From NCBI GenBank assembly GCA_965649825.1, contig OZ287697.1, positions 1,054,001-1,118,000 of the forward strand: a stretch of DNA of 64,000 nucleotides, given 5' to 3'. A program made the translations under genes and the position numbers. The notes beneath the pieces are model-generated. The model saw only the letters and a program-made list of their open reading frames with translations. It was not told the DNA's origin and did not search any database. Each line of letters starts with the position of its first letter. Within the stretch, counting starts at the first letter, position 1. Positions 43,640 to 54,700 of this stretch are shown here, piece after piece. This DNA is from Penicillus capitatus. Taxonomy: Eukaryota; Chlorophyta.

Positions 43640-45867
43640 CTACTTGCGTCGTTTCGTGGGCCGTCGATAAGAACCCCGTTGTCGAATCGCTTGCGAAACT
43701 CTGAATCGCACATGTCTGTTATTGTATACTGAATTGGGTGTTGCCTGTTGGAAGGAGGAGAGGGTGCGTCAGACGCCGTGGCCCTATTGGAAGGCAGTCT
43801 TGGGGCGGCGGGGATCTGTGAAGGGCTTTGCGTGCGCTGGTGTGTTTGATCATCATCTGCTGATGTGACCCGGCTACGACGGCGATCCGGGTTGGATACA
43901 GCTTGCGTTTCGCACGGCATCCAGGAAGGCTCTTTTTCGGCGATTTCGGCAGCAAAACGCTTGACGGCATCTCTGGCTGTCTCTTCGTCCGTGACCTCGC
44001 TCTCTTTCATCAGTCGCTCTTGAAACTGAGCGATCTGACGACTGAAGACATTGCGGATGCTGGCCTAGATCAACGACATATCTCACTCTAACGTCGCTTC
44101 GTAAAAAGTGTGATGCACGTGAGTGTTCGAAAAGATGACCGATTGAAAAGCGGAAGTGCATCCGTGCAACGAGATCATCTTTAGATTTCCCTGCAGCTCT
44201 GCCATGATCAACTCATCCATCAGCGCCGGCTCCTGAACATCCGAACGGAACTGCACAGCCGCCGCCGTCGGCTTCCTACATCTCACTCTTTTGCAAAAGT
44301 GTGAGAACTGTCTCCTTACTCGCGTCTCTTTGGTTTTTTGACCCAGAGAAGCATGTCATCCGGGTTGGCCACCGTACACGCAAAGCGTTTCTGCATCTCC
44401 TGCGTGCGAATGATATCGAATCCCGTGTAGTCGATCCGAAGACGAATCAGCGGCAGCATTTCTGGGTTATCTCGATAGGCATCGGCGACCATGGCCTCAA
44501 GCTTCCAGCGAACGAACTCCTTAACTGTGTGCTCCTGTGTGGGATAGACACCGTACTGCTCGGCCAGCAACACATTGGCGAATTTAAAAGGCCGGACACC
44601 TTGGAGCCTGTGCTTCGACACACGATGCTGGGCATTGCCTTCATCATCGCCAAAGACTTCCAGGAGAAAGACATGTTTAGCATCTGCCTCTCCTGCCGTC
44701 ACACTTCGAGATAAGATGTCTCCATCGCGCAATGATTACTCTACCTTCTGCGAGAGAGGTCGCGACGGTGGAGCCTGGTTGGAGGACGTGGAAATCTCCA
44801 ACGGTCGAGGGCTGTTGATGTGACAGAAGAGTGATTCGAGGTAAAAGAGTGAGATGCTGACCTGTGTTTCGGTGAGGCATTGATGTTCGTGTCCCCAGAG
44901 AACGAAATCTAAATCTTCATAGGCTGCCAGATGTCGATCTTCGATCCATCCGTGCGTATTGCTGAAGCCACGCTGAACGCGGTTCTGATGTAGAACAAAG
45001 AGATTGAACCACTCCTGGTCGCTGTCGAAAGTCATCTCCGACGGTCGGACCCTGCACGGCATCTTACACAAGAGTGATCAACGAGAAGGTGGAGATGACC
45101 ATTTAACGGCGCCCGGTTTTCGGAAAACAGTCCCCACGCGTTGATCGGCAATGTGGCCCAATCCGTACAACGCCAGTCGTGTAGATCCCTGCATCTCACT
45201 CTTCTTATAACACAAAGCGGGGAGTCTCACACTTTTGCTATAAGAATCGGGCGGAGTGTCAAATCGCCATTCTCCCCAATGTCCTGTACACTTTGATGTG
45301 ACAGCTCCTCGAAGAGGGCTGCACGCTATGCCGACCTTTTTGCCAAAGTAGTTGATCAGACCCGAGGAGGATGGGACGTCCATCGCCGACAGTGAGGCGT
45401 CGCCATGAGGATAGTCATGATTTCCATGAATGCTGAATACTGGCAGTCCCACTCTCAGATTGGGATTCTCAAAATTCACCTGCCTAAACATAGGCCAGAC
45501 GATACGTCACATCATGGCGGCTTATACATACGGTTCGGCGAGATTCCCGCCGTTCTCGACAATGCGAAAGGCGACGTCTTTGTCGTACAAGCAGTACTGC
45601 GACAGAAGACGGTCCAGTCGGACAAACGTCTGCTTCGTCGGCGCGGCCTCGTGAAAGAGATCGCCGCCCAAGAGAACGAAATCCACATCGAGCTCGCGTG
45701 CCGTTTTCAACACCTCTTCAAAGTTGCGAAACGCATCGTCGCCGATGACGGCGTTCTTCTCGGCGTAGCCCTAATCGAATCTATCGATCGAAACGTATCG
45801 ATCGATCGGAACGACGCACGAGGTGATTGTCGGTCGAGATCAGGATGCGCAGAGGAGTGGTGTCCAT
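43640..45867 (-). CDS. MRE11: MRE11 double-strand break repair nuclease
   Basis: Eleven minus-strand exons: 45820-45867, 45532-45770, 45336-45483, 45233-45283, 45100-45188, 44862-45051, 44745-44811, 44320-44692, 44140-44275, 43730-44064 and 43640-43700, totalling 579 codons. All phosphoesterase motifs are visible: STDNHLGYAEK (I), GGDLFHE (II), HGNHDYP (III), LHQNRVQ (IV) and GHEHQC (V). Then come QPGSTVATSLAEGEADAKHV (joined by splicing) and the capping domain RLRIDYTGF. The tail ends YRRPTKRRK. The last intron would be only 29 nt (43701-43729), so the final exon is less certain. MRE11 forms the MRN complex with RAD50 in DNA end resection and telomere upkeep. Several introns have TCACTCTT or GTCACATC arms. 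Confidence 0.94.
44281..44306 (-). repeat. 26-nt near-perfect palindrome inside an MRE11 intron
   Basis: TCTCAC and GTGAGA flank CTTTTGCAAAAG, with one T-T mismatch on the way. It fills more than half of the 44-nt intron 44276-44319. Confidence 0.9.
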
Positions 45868-45927
45868 CTGGTCGACGAGATAATTGAGAAATGACGCGAC
45901 CCTCAAACTTTGACGAGCATAGCGACG

Positions 45928-47299
45928 ATGGACATCATCAACGATGGCACGAAACTCCACAAACGCCGCCTCATGTCCAAATACGATTCTGTTAAAGTAC
46001 TGCTGTCTGTCTTTGTGATGCCTGTGCGGTCAAGCACTGCCATGCAGGTGTTCGTTGCGCTCCCAGGTTACCCTTCGCGTTCGTACATCTTGTCACGTTA
46101 TCTCATCTCCAGGATGCTCACAGTGGCGAAGATTCCGACCACAAAAGTGACCTGTCACATCAGACATGTACTGCCATGACGTCTTATAGTCGGTGAAGAT
46201 CGCCTTGCTGCTGAAGAAACACTTTGTCGACCGAGACATGCTCTCCATTACACAAGTGCCCCATCGACCTGACCCCTGGGACATGTCTCGCATCAAGTGG
46301 CAGTTGGCAAACGTAGGCGGAGCTGGAGGTAGCGCTGAAGGAGTACATGGAAAAGAAAGGCTTTGGAGACGTCTTCTCTCAGCGAATGCACCTGGTCCAA
46401 CGATTTTTCTGCGAGAAGAGGACGATGGTGATCACGATCTGCGGCGCGCCGTCTGTCGGCAAATCATCGTTCGCCCAACAGCTGGCCGGTCGATTCAACA
46501 TATCAAACATTCTCCAAACAGATCTGATCTATGAAGTGTGATATATGGCTGCATAAGAGTGAGATGAAATTGTGTGAGAATAGTTACGAAAGAGTGATCC
46601 CGCCTCGCCGTTCCGCAGGCCAACCATGTTCGAAGAGCCTGGGCGGACTGGACGCGATTTGACGCAGGAGTACGATCGCGAATGTCATTTCGTACAACGG
46701 GCGATCGATGCCGAACTGCACAAGGTTGACATCGCTGCTGGATCTCACTCTTTTATGAACCGTCCGTTAGTGTGTGACCGAAGGCAAGGTGGTGATTCTC
46801 GAAGGACTGCATCTCAATCCAGGTCTCTACCTGCAAGAGATGGCCAAGTTCGGCGCATCGACTTTTGCTCATCACTGCGAAAACCGCCGTTGCGATGCTG
46901 CGTCGCCGATCTACATTCCGATCGTGATCGGCTGCTCACGTGAAGATCACTGGCTTCAGACACGCGAGGCGCTGTATCGAAGAGGAAGTCGTTTCTTTGC
47001 TCCACAAACGACACGAGAAGGTACCACAGCCATCGACTCCATACAGCTCGCCTGTCTCTCATAGCATGCCATCAGGCGGCGAGACGATTTTTGAGAAGAT
47101 CCGGGAGATCCATACATATCTGACGGAGTGTCGTCATCCAGATGTGACGTATGTCCATGCGGGCCTCGATGACGCATCGTCTGCACTGGACGATCTTCAT
47201 GATCTTTTTTTGAAATGCATTTCATTGGCGATGGATGATTTGGCGTATGCCAACGGTGATGGTATGTACGAAAATGGACAGGGAGGTTTACACGGATAG
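45928..47299 (+). CDS. 2-phosphoglycerate-kinase-like P-loop protein
   Basis: Resolved exons 45928-45996, 46048-46146, 46190-46255, 46317-46537, 46619-46724, then from 46771 (introns 51, 43, 61, 81 and 46 nt). Seen: YPSRSYILSRYL followed by a helical stretch (ATP-cone-like leader), MVITICGAPSVGKSSFAQQLAGR (Walker A), LQTDLIYE, GKVVILEGLHLNPGLY, PIYIPIVI, and ETIFEKIREIHTYLTE ending in frame at 47299. This order fits the plant/bacterial 2-phosphoglycerate kinase family, whose plant members are often said to bind inositol phosphates or nucleotides. A frame change between about 46960 and 47040 requires one more intron that I could not place with certainty (a GC-AG intron 46969-47026 is one option). 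The last 12 bp overlap the end of the convergent lipase gene. Confidence 0.75.
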
Positions 47300-48426
47300 C
47301 GTTGAGGACTTGTGTAATTGCGAAAGAGAAGAGCATTGCTGCGCCCAGAGCAGCGTATCGTCATAGCCTTTACGGCGATAAACATCGACCTCTTCCATTC
47401 GAAGGGGCACCAATCCATTCCACAACGTCTTCCACACGCTCGGGATCTCGTCCCGTGGACGACGATCGGGGCTGATATCGACGTCCCGTCTATCGAACAA
47501 TCGACGATTTGCTGCCGGTAAGGCCGAGACCTAGATACACATGCGCCTCGTCTGTTTATGTGTGACCATGTGTGACGCAACCGTGATGGTGCGATCGGAT
47601 GCGAGTGATCCGTCGAGTGGGAAATCTGGAAAGAAATGCGTCGGCATGCCGTCAGAGTAGATGCTCCCGTCCTTCCATTCGACACCGAGACGCGGACCGA
47701 GATAGTAGGGAATATAACAGGAAGCCACCACTGCGTCGATGAATTCTTTCCGTGAAGCGTATTGCGTCAGGACTTTGCCAGAGATGCCTTTCTTCGGGGT
47801 ATAGATCGTCACGCCGATGCCGATGCGATCCGTTGCCCTGCGATGGACGTCATGAGGTAGCATTTCCTAGAAAATAGTCGATAGTGTCAGCCTTTTAGGG
47901 TTTTCTCTACCTCTAGTGTTTCGTACAGGATCTTTGTGACTTTCCATCCGTAGCCAGAATCGAGCAGACGTCCCTGGATCTGACGCGTCAGTTCTGAGCA
48001 ATCGCGTGGGGAGACGCCAGAAACGGCAAACGCTCCGGCGAGAGCTCCGGCTGAAGTGCCCGAGATAGGCGTGTCTTTGTGAAAAAGCTTCAGCTCTGTG
48101 AGGCACTCCATCACTCCTGAAGTCTAACTCCTTCACCCGTTGATGAACGTCTGTGCGCTTTTACCGAGATAGTAAGAGACGAGGAAGCCACCGGGAGAAA
48201 AGACAATGCCGAGGTTCGGCGACGGACTCTCAGCGACCTCTGTGTCATGTGCCGCGACACGAGGTCGTCGATCTACGCGTCTCGCCTTTGATGGCGATAA
48301 CTCGACGCTGCGCACAAGGCGACAGCGAGTAGCACGAATGCTCTTTCGCGTGCCGACGTGCAGACGATTCGACAAAGCCGCGACGTCGGTCATCAGACGC
48401 CGCGACGTCAAACTACGGGGCATCAT
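47288..48426 (-). CDS. Patatin-like phospholipase
   Basis: Four minus-strand exons (48165-48426, 47911-48116, 47583-47866, 47288-47531; introns 48, 44 and 51 nt) sum to 332 codons. Seen: LGIVFSPGGFLVSYYLG (oxyanion loop, normally GGGxRG, here a SPGGF variant), ISGTSAGALAGAF with the nucleophile Ser in GTSAG, ASCYIP and a later DG (YSDGMP) providing the catalytic Asp. These are the patatin/PNPLA features. The N-terminal ~70 residues are Arg/Ser-rich (MMPRSLTSRRLM) and may target an organelle. It would hydrolyse acyl lipids. The stop is inside the 3' end of the opposite-strand P-loop gene. Confidence 0.83.
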
Positions 48427-48712
48427 GAATATGCCTGTACTCAAAAGAGATGTCCCACAATCGGCCGCGGACCGAGTGAGAACACACAAAGAGCTTTACA
48501 CGCGTTAAGAGCGGTACTCTAAGGGACAGCTACGTCCATTTAATACCACGAGCTGTTGGCTGTCTAGACAGCCGCATCATCGCCCTTTCAGGACCATAAA
48601 AGACAACCCTCGCAGAGTCCACGATTGATCGATTCTAAGGCACGAATTCGATCATCAAAAGCGTCGAGAAGAGCATCGCGGGATGATCTAATCGACAACA
48701 TTCGTGCTGATC

Positions 48713-49689
48713 ATGGAAGCCAACACACAAGCTTTGACACCGGACAGGTCATTCCTCTTCCTAACCATCTAATTGCTGCAATGCGTTTCCGCAAAGGCAC
48801 ACAGACGCGTCGTTCTTTATCGATTTCGCCGCTCTCACATTAGCCGATTCGATCGGCGGAGGCGCGTCGTCTATCGTCTATCGAGGTACCTGGCATCGGT
48901 AAGACCTCGTGCGGATACCGTCGATTGCATTCGTGCCTTTGTCGTGGATTTAGGTCTCCGGTCGCGATCAAGAAATGGTTCGATCCGACGTGCGGCACGA
49001 TGACGCTTCGTGAATTCCATGCCGAGTTGCTAACGGTCCGACGGCTACGCCATCCGAATATCGTCCCGTTCTACGCTGCTTCCGCTCAGCCGCCAGATCT
49101 CTGTCTGGTGATGGAACATCTCCCGACGTCACTCTTCGATGTCTTACACAACGCACGACTGCCAATAGACGATCACCGTCTTTGCGCGATGGCACTGGAC
49201 ATCGCCCGAGCACTTCTCTATCTTCACGCTCAGACACCGCCCATCATCCATCGCGACGTAAAACCGGCGAATCTCTTACTGGATCGCGCATGGCGCGTGA
49301 AGCTCTGTGATTTCGGCCTCGCTTCCGCTCTGCCTCATCAGCGTCATGCCGGTACCGTGGCATACATGGCACCGGAGTTACTCGATCCTGACAGGACATT
49401 CAACGCTGCCGTCGATGTCTACGCCTTTGGCGTTGTCTTGAACGAGATGCTGTCAGGACGAGTGCCCTTCGAAACGATCGATGACAACGTCATCCGTCGA
49501 CGCGTGATGCAAGGCGATCGACCGATCATCCCGATTTCGTGTCCACTGCCTCTGCGACGTCTCATCGAATCGTGTTGGCAGCACGATGCGCGTAAGCGTC
49601 CCATCATGGCGGACGTGCACGATCGACTGCAGCATTATCTGATCGCACTGAAGAACGACGCGTCGATGAGAACACCGATGCCGTCATGA
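48713..49689 (+). CDS. TKL-type protein kinase, kinase domain only
   Basis: Exons 48713-48747, 48797-48898 and 48954-49689 (introns 49 and 55 nt) give 290 aa. Only about 25 residues precede the Gly loop GGGASSIVYRGTW, itself split by the second intron. VAIKKW provides the Lys, then EFHAELLTVRRLRHPNIV, MEHLPTSLFDVLH, HRDVKPANLLLD, DFGLASA, GTVAYMAPEL and the C-lobe CWQHDARKRP. Motifs fit the tyrosine-kinase-like group (Raf/RIPK/plant MAPKKK type); HRDVKPAN indicates Ser/Thr specificity. No regulatory domain is attached. It starts about 290 bp from the patatin-like gene. Confidence 0.9.
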
Positions 49690-49788
49690 AATGATGAGAT
49701 TCACTGCACAGCAACAATCGCGGAGATCGACAGCATCTTTGAGGCATTGTTTATTGGCAGATCACTGCAGACAAGAGCAACGAAGCAA

Positions 49789-51053
49789 CTACGTATCGGT
49801 CTTGGCTCTCTTGACACCCAAAAGCTTCTTCATGATTTCGTACGACACAAAACGAATGCTATTCTGCGGAACGACCTTCAATGTATTGGCTGCCCATCCT
49901 CTGTAAAATCCTCTCAGTCCTAGGCCAGCAATCGATGCACGGGTTGGTCAAAGGAAACAAGGGAGGAGACCTTCGCTGCGCCAGATCGTGGCGAAAGCAT
50001 CGATTTGGTGGCGGTACATCTTCCCCGGCATCTGCATACGCCGCCGAATCGTGTCCAGAGGGTAACAGACTGTTGCCGCAATAGTCCCCGAGACAGCACC
50101 GATCAAGAGATTTGATGTGACGTTCTGTTTGACATCCGCTCCTCCATAGAACTGCGTCTTGAACAGATCATAACACGCAAAATTCAACGCAGCGTACGGC
50201 GCGATCCCTAACACCATCCTCACATCGATCGACGTCATCATAAAGTTGCAATCTTGCCGATTAGGGTCGGAAACAGTCCCTTGTACAATGCCACTGGCCC
50301 CTCCGTTTTCGAAATCGTGATAAAAGCATTCGTCATTCCTATCATCCACAGAAGTGTTTTCTGATCTCATGGGGTGTCGTACAAACCCGAGTAAGGATGC
50401 GTTGGAAGAGCCAGTCGTAGTCGGACAGTGTCCAAAGGATGCGTCAATGCTGTCGCTGTCATGCCAGCTAAAGCTCCGGAGATCAATCGCCTTGGCACCT
50501 AGACAGTATCATCGGTTCATTTCGCCATACGTCGTGTTGTGGCACACGGTAAGTTCTCCGGCATCGTTGACGAGGATTCTCTTGTATTGATCGTTGGCCA
50601 TGAGCTGCGCCGCAGAGTAGGGGAAAATTCGAATGATGTTTGTGCCATTGCCTTTCCAAAATGACAGTATCCCCTCCTCCCTGAGAACCCCGATTGAATA
50701 GGACAGGATGCATTAGCTGTTGAGTGACCTGAAGATTTTGACAACAGATTGCCAGACACCGGTATAGGCAGTGGCCGACGTTCCTGAGCTCTTGACCGCC
50801 TGAAAGGACCCTCACTCTTTTTGGGTTCGAAAAAGAGTGAGATGTTATACTTGAACTTGAAAGAGGAGTTTGATTCTGTCGAGTGGCGCTGAGGCTGTTC
50901 GCGCTATGGCCCCCGCGACACCTCCGGCGATAAACATCCTGAACAGGCGTTGACGAGGTTAAGACTCTATATGATGCGATACCGAGAGTTATCGAAGGTT
51001 TTGAGAATGGTGCTGGTGACGGCACCATAGGGAGAAGCCTCAGACCCAGACAT
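49789..51053 (-). CDS. SLC25 mitochondrial carrier
   Basis: Eight minus-strand exons (50983-51053, 50851-50938, 50729-50799, 50548-50680, 50387-50498, 50258-50338, 49971-50207, 49789-49919) sum to 308 codons. Three carrier repeats are visible with signatures [20 protein letters not shown] and [27 protein letters not shown] and [21 protein letters not shown] follow repeats 1 and 3. The pattern is closest to the adenine-nucleotide, ATP-Mg/Pi or CoA carrier group of the inner membrane; the substrate is undetermined. Intron 50800-50850 holds the longest stem in the window (12 bp). Intron 50208-50257 is GC-AG. Confidence 0.93.
50811..50841 (-). repeat. 12-bp perfect hairpin inside an SLC25 intron
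   Basis: CTCACTCTTTTT, 7-nt loop, AAAAAGAGTGAG, occupying most of the 51-nt intron. Arms end in the TCACTCTT/AAGAGTGA octamer shared with stems in KIAA0930, CPN60 and the second beta-helix gene. Confidence 0.9.
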
Positions 51054-51752
51054 CGTACAGCCAAAGAACGCCTAGAGATAACGAACATCATGATCACAAT
51101 TTAATCGATCCTATCGAACTGCCTCGCTACTCTGCCATACACGCCGAATCGACGATAGACCGTGTTGATGTGACGTCTGTTTCCCAATGGCTCTTTATCT
51201 AAACCTTCTGCTTGAGAATGGTGAGGTAATGTGCGTGGTTCTCTGTTATCGGGTGAACTCTACCGATACAATGAAGTCGAATTCGTCATCGTCGACAAGA
51301 TCGTCGTCATCGTCTATCTGCCCTATCGGTCGTCGCATCTTGGCGAAGTGTTATATTACGGCTGTCTTGGCGATCATGGGTTTTTTTCTGCCCCAAAATC
51401 GCAATTCCAAGGCAGAGATCGTCGTCGATTTCGATGACGTTCCGAAAAGATGGTGCTCGGCTCCGCAATGCAGACCGTAGTTTGTATGAAATTTTCCTCT
51501 TCGTCCATCGTAGCCGCCCGCTGCCCAGACCGTGCCGTCGAGGGCAAAGGTGCCGTGCTGTTCGAGAGATGTTCCGCTTAAGAGACTCAGCACACGCTCA
51601 TCGTTTTCTTTCGCGTTGTTTTTGTGTTGCGATTTCTTAACGCGTATGACACCGACGTTGATGTCAAGGGCCTTGCGTGCAGCCAGTGGTCGAGATTCAT
51701 TTCCGCTTTCATGCGTTGGCTTTCTAACCGACGTATCGAGCACGCGTAAAAA
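51054..51752. other. Interval between SLC25 and beta-helix protein 2
   Basis: About 700 bp. A minus-strand ATG-initiated ORF (51351-51797, 148 codons) spans most of it and runs into the signal-peptide exon of the beta-helix gene. It has no recognised motif, so I leave it unassigned. The interval must hold the promoters of both flanking genes. Confidence 0.45.
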
Positions 51753-54700
51753 ATGTATCGTCCGTTCCTTTCCGTCCTGCTTCTTGGCATCCTGCATGCC
51801 GCCTGTTCAGAAAACAGCATTCACAGTAGGGACGTCACCGCGCTAAACGGCCCGTCGACCCGCGCTTCGTTCTTCCTCACCGCCTCAAACCCGTCGTCAT
51901 AGCTAAAACTCATGACGTTCTTTGTTTAGAAGCTTTCCTCAACCGTCCTGAAGCAAGAGAACACCGACAACAGGAACGACAGCTTCGAGGGGTGAGCACA
52001 GAACAGCCTCACTAAACAAGAAAAAAAAAAATACTGAAGTGTCTTGCACTTAGGCACCACGGGAAGCACGTGCTTTGTTTCAAGCTTCGAGTACGGAGAG
52101 CGAACCGGACGAAGGTGCCCCTCACACATCTGTTACCACCAATTCCAGCACTCAGCTGTCTGTTCGTGTGCTGCGTAGTTCAATGTGGAATAGATGAAAT
52201 TGCTATCGGCTTCTATTTGGATGCCGCATCGCGTACATGGCGCATCACCGATACTGTATTGGACGATATCGACAACGATTTGCAGCGACTTGTCGATTGC
52301 ACCGAAGAAGGCGATACGATTCTTTTCGATGTCACCGGCATGATCGTCGCTCTGGCCAAACGTGTGACGATTCGATGGCCGTTGACGATCACAGCCGACA
52401 TCGAAGATCGAGAACTGGTCGATGGCATCTTTCCAGAAGCGCCCAGTCGAGCAACGATGGTCTGTCCTTACGAAAACGAAGGCATCTTTCTTGTGAAGTT
52501 CGTTGCTATGATGGCTCTGTCTGCGACTGAGACAGTGGTTGCTCAGGGCCAAAAGCATCATCTTTGCTAATCTCGCATTCGAGCGCTGCATTTTTGAGGA
52601 CGGCGAAGCGCCAGGCGCGATTATCGAAATCGACAAATGCTCATCGCAGCGCTCCACTGATATTGTCCGCTTTCACCACATCGGTTTTAACGGAAATCGT
52701 ATGATCGATGCCGTGGGTCTCAGGATCGACGCTCCATCGTGCGCCGAGCTCGAAATGATCGACATTGAGTTTACCAACAACATGTGTTTTGGCGCCTGCG
52801 GTGCCGTGCTCGCCGAGAAGAGCACGTTACGGGACGTGACAATCGAAGGCAATACCTTCTCCATCAGGGACGGTGCCAAACCTGCTGTGATCTATGGCGG
52901 TTACGGTTCCGACACCATCGCCAAACGTGTGACCGTTAACGATAACGAATGCGCTGCATTCCACATCGAAGAAGGATTCATGACCGTGACCGATTCTACC
53001 TTTTCCCGCAACGGAATCATCGGAATAGAGAACGAGATCGAAATGGGCGGATGTTTTCACTTGGATGACGCTGGATTGACGATCGAAGATTGCGAGTTTC
53101 ATCAGAACACTGCCGAAAACGGCGGCGTGATCATGGGCGTCGAATCCGACGTCATCGCAACCCGATGTACATTCGAAAATAACACAGCCATTATGGGAGG
53201 CGTCATGTATTTTGGCGATGATACTTCACTCTCTATCCAACGGTGCCAATTCGCATCAAACAGTGCCGGAGAAGATGGCGGTGTTCTTTTCGCCTCAGAG
53301 ACAGAAGTGGATATTGCCAACAGCACCTTTACGGACAACATGGCTGAGAGAAGAGGCGGATGTGTCTTCCTGGAGCGCTTCAGCACGTTTGAACTGTTGG
53401 GTGCGTCGCTGCGACGCAATAATGCGCTCGATGGAGGAGCAGTGGCCGTCACGGATCGATCGACTGGCAACATCATCGATTGCGACTTCATCAAAAACAC
53501 GGCAGATGAAGGCGGCGGTTCTTGCATTGTGGATGAAGCCAGACTCACTCTCCGTTATTCTCGATTCACCGAAGGCACAGCATTGCTTGGAGGATTCGTA
53601 CATGCCAAGCGTGCCTCAGTCGATCTCGGCAATTTGACGTTCGTCGGTGGGACAGCGCGTGATGGAGGTGCTATCCATGCCATGTACCAGAGTCGACTGG
53701 ATGTGGACAATGTGACGTTGGAAGAGAATCAGGCACGTCAGGATGGCGGCGCTGTTTACATGGCCGAGAATTGCACAGCGAATGTGACCGAAACGCAGTG
53801 CCATGCGAATGTGGCCAAAAGAGATGGCGGATTTCTTTGCGCCGAGGCATCATCGACACTCAACATGCGCCAGTGTTCTGGTAAAGATCATCGCGCGTCG
53901 AAAGGCGGCGGAGTCGTCATCGGAAGAAGCTCCAGTCGCATTCAGATGGACGATGTCACGTTACGATCGAATGAAGCCGGTGCAGGAGGTGTCGTTCTTC
54001 TGCAGTCTGGATCGTCTGGCGTCTTCACAAACTGCTCCTTCTCAGGCAACGCTGCTGATCAAACCGGTGGCGTCATGCATATCGAAGACGCGAATCTGGA
54101 GATGCAAAGGTCGACATTCTCGACAAGCCATGCGCAACGAGCAGGATTTATTTTTGCGTCGAGCTCGACATTCGATATCGCCGATTGCACTTTGAAGAAG
54201 GGATCAGCGGATGATGGTGGATGCGTCTACGTCGATCGAGGAGGGTCCTTTACCGGCTATAATGTATCCCTTAGTCGATGCGAAGCCAAGAAGAACGGCG
54301 GAGCGATTTACGTTCGTGACGGGCCAGACGTGCTACTGCAATTCTGTCGGGTATCGACGACGAAGGCTAACGAGAGCGGCGGTGTCCTTTTTTCACACGG
54401 CGCTTCGATCGCCATCGAAGATTCTTCATTTGTCGATAGTGAAGCCGATCGATTCGGCGGCGGCATTTATGCTACGCAGCAAGGCTCGCTCGAGATGCTC
54501 TTTTCTTCCATCGAGAAGACATCGGCGAGCGATGGAGGCGCCATCGCGATCAGTGCTAATGTCACAGCAAACATCACAGAATCTAGTTTTACCAAGAACG
54601 CAGCGACTGACAGAGGCGCGTCGTGGTTCATCGAATCATCGATCGCCACGTTTAGCGCGAGTGAATTCGTCGACGGTACCGCACATTTGGGCGGACTCGT

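Noticed and set aside
43111-44010. Long minus-strand ORF of 299 codons continuing from MRE11 through PRP38
   Set aside because: Its left half is antisense to well-matched PRP38 exons; a splice to the YRRPTKRRK tail ends MRE11 at 43640 instead.
51351-51797. 148-codon minus-strand ORF starting with ATG
   Set aside because: No recognisable domain, and it overlaps the likely signal-peptide exon of beta-helix gene 2. Kept only as a note; transcripts could revive it.
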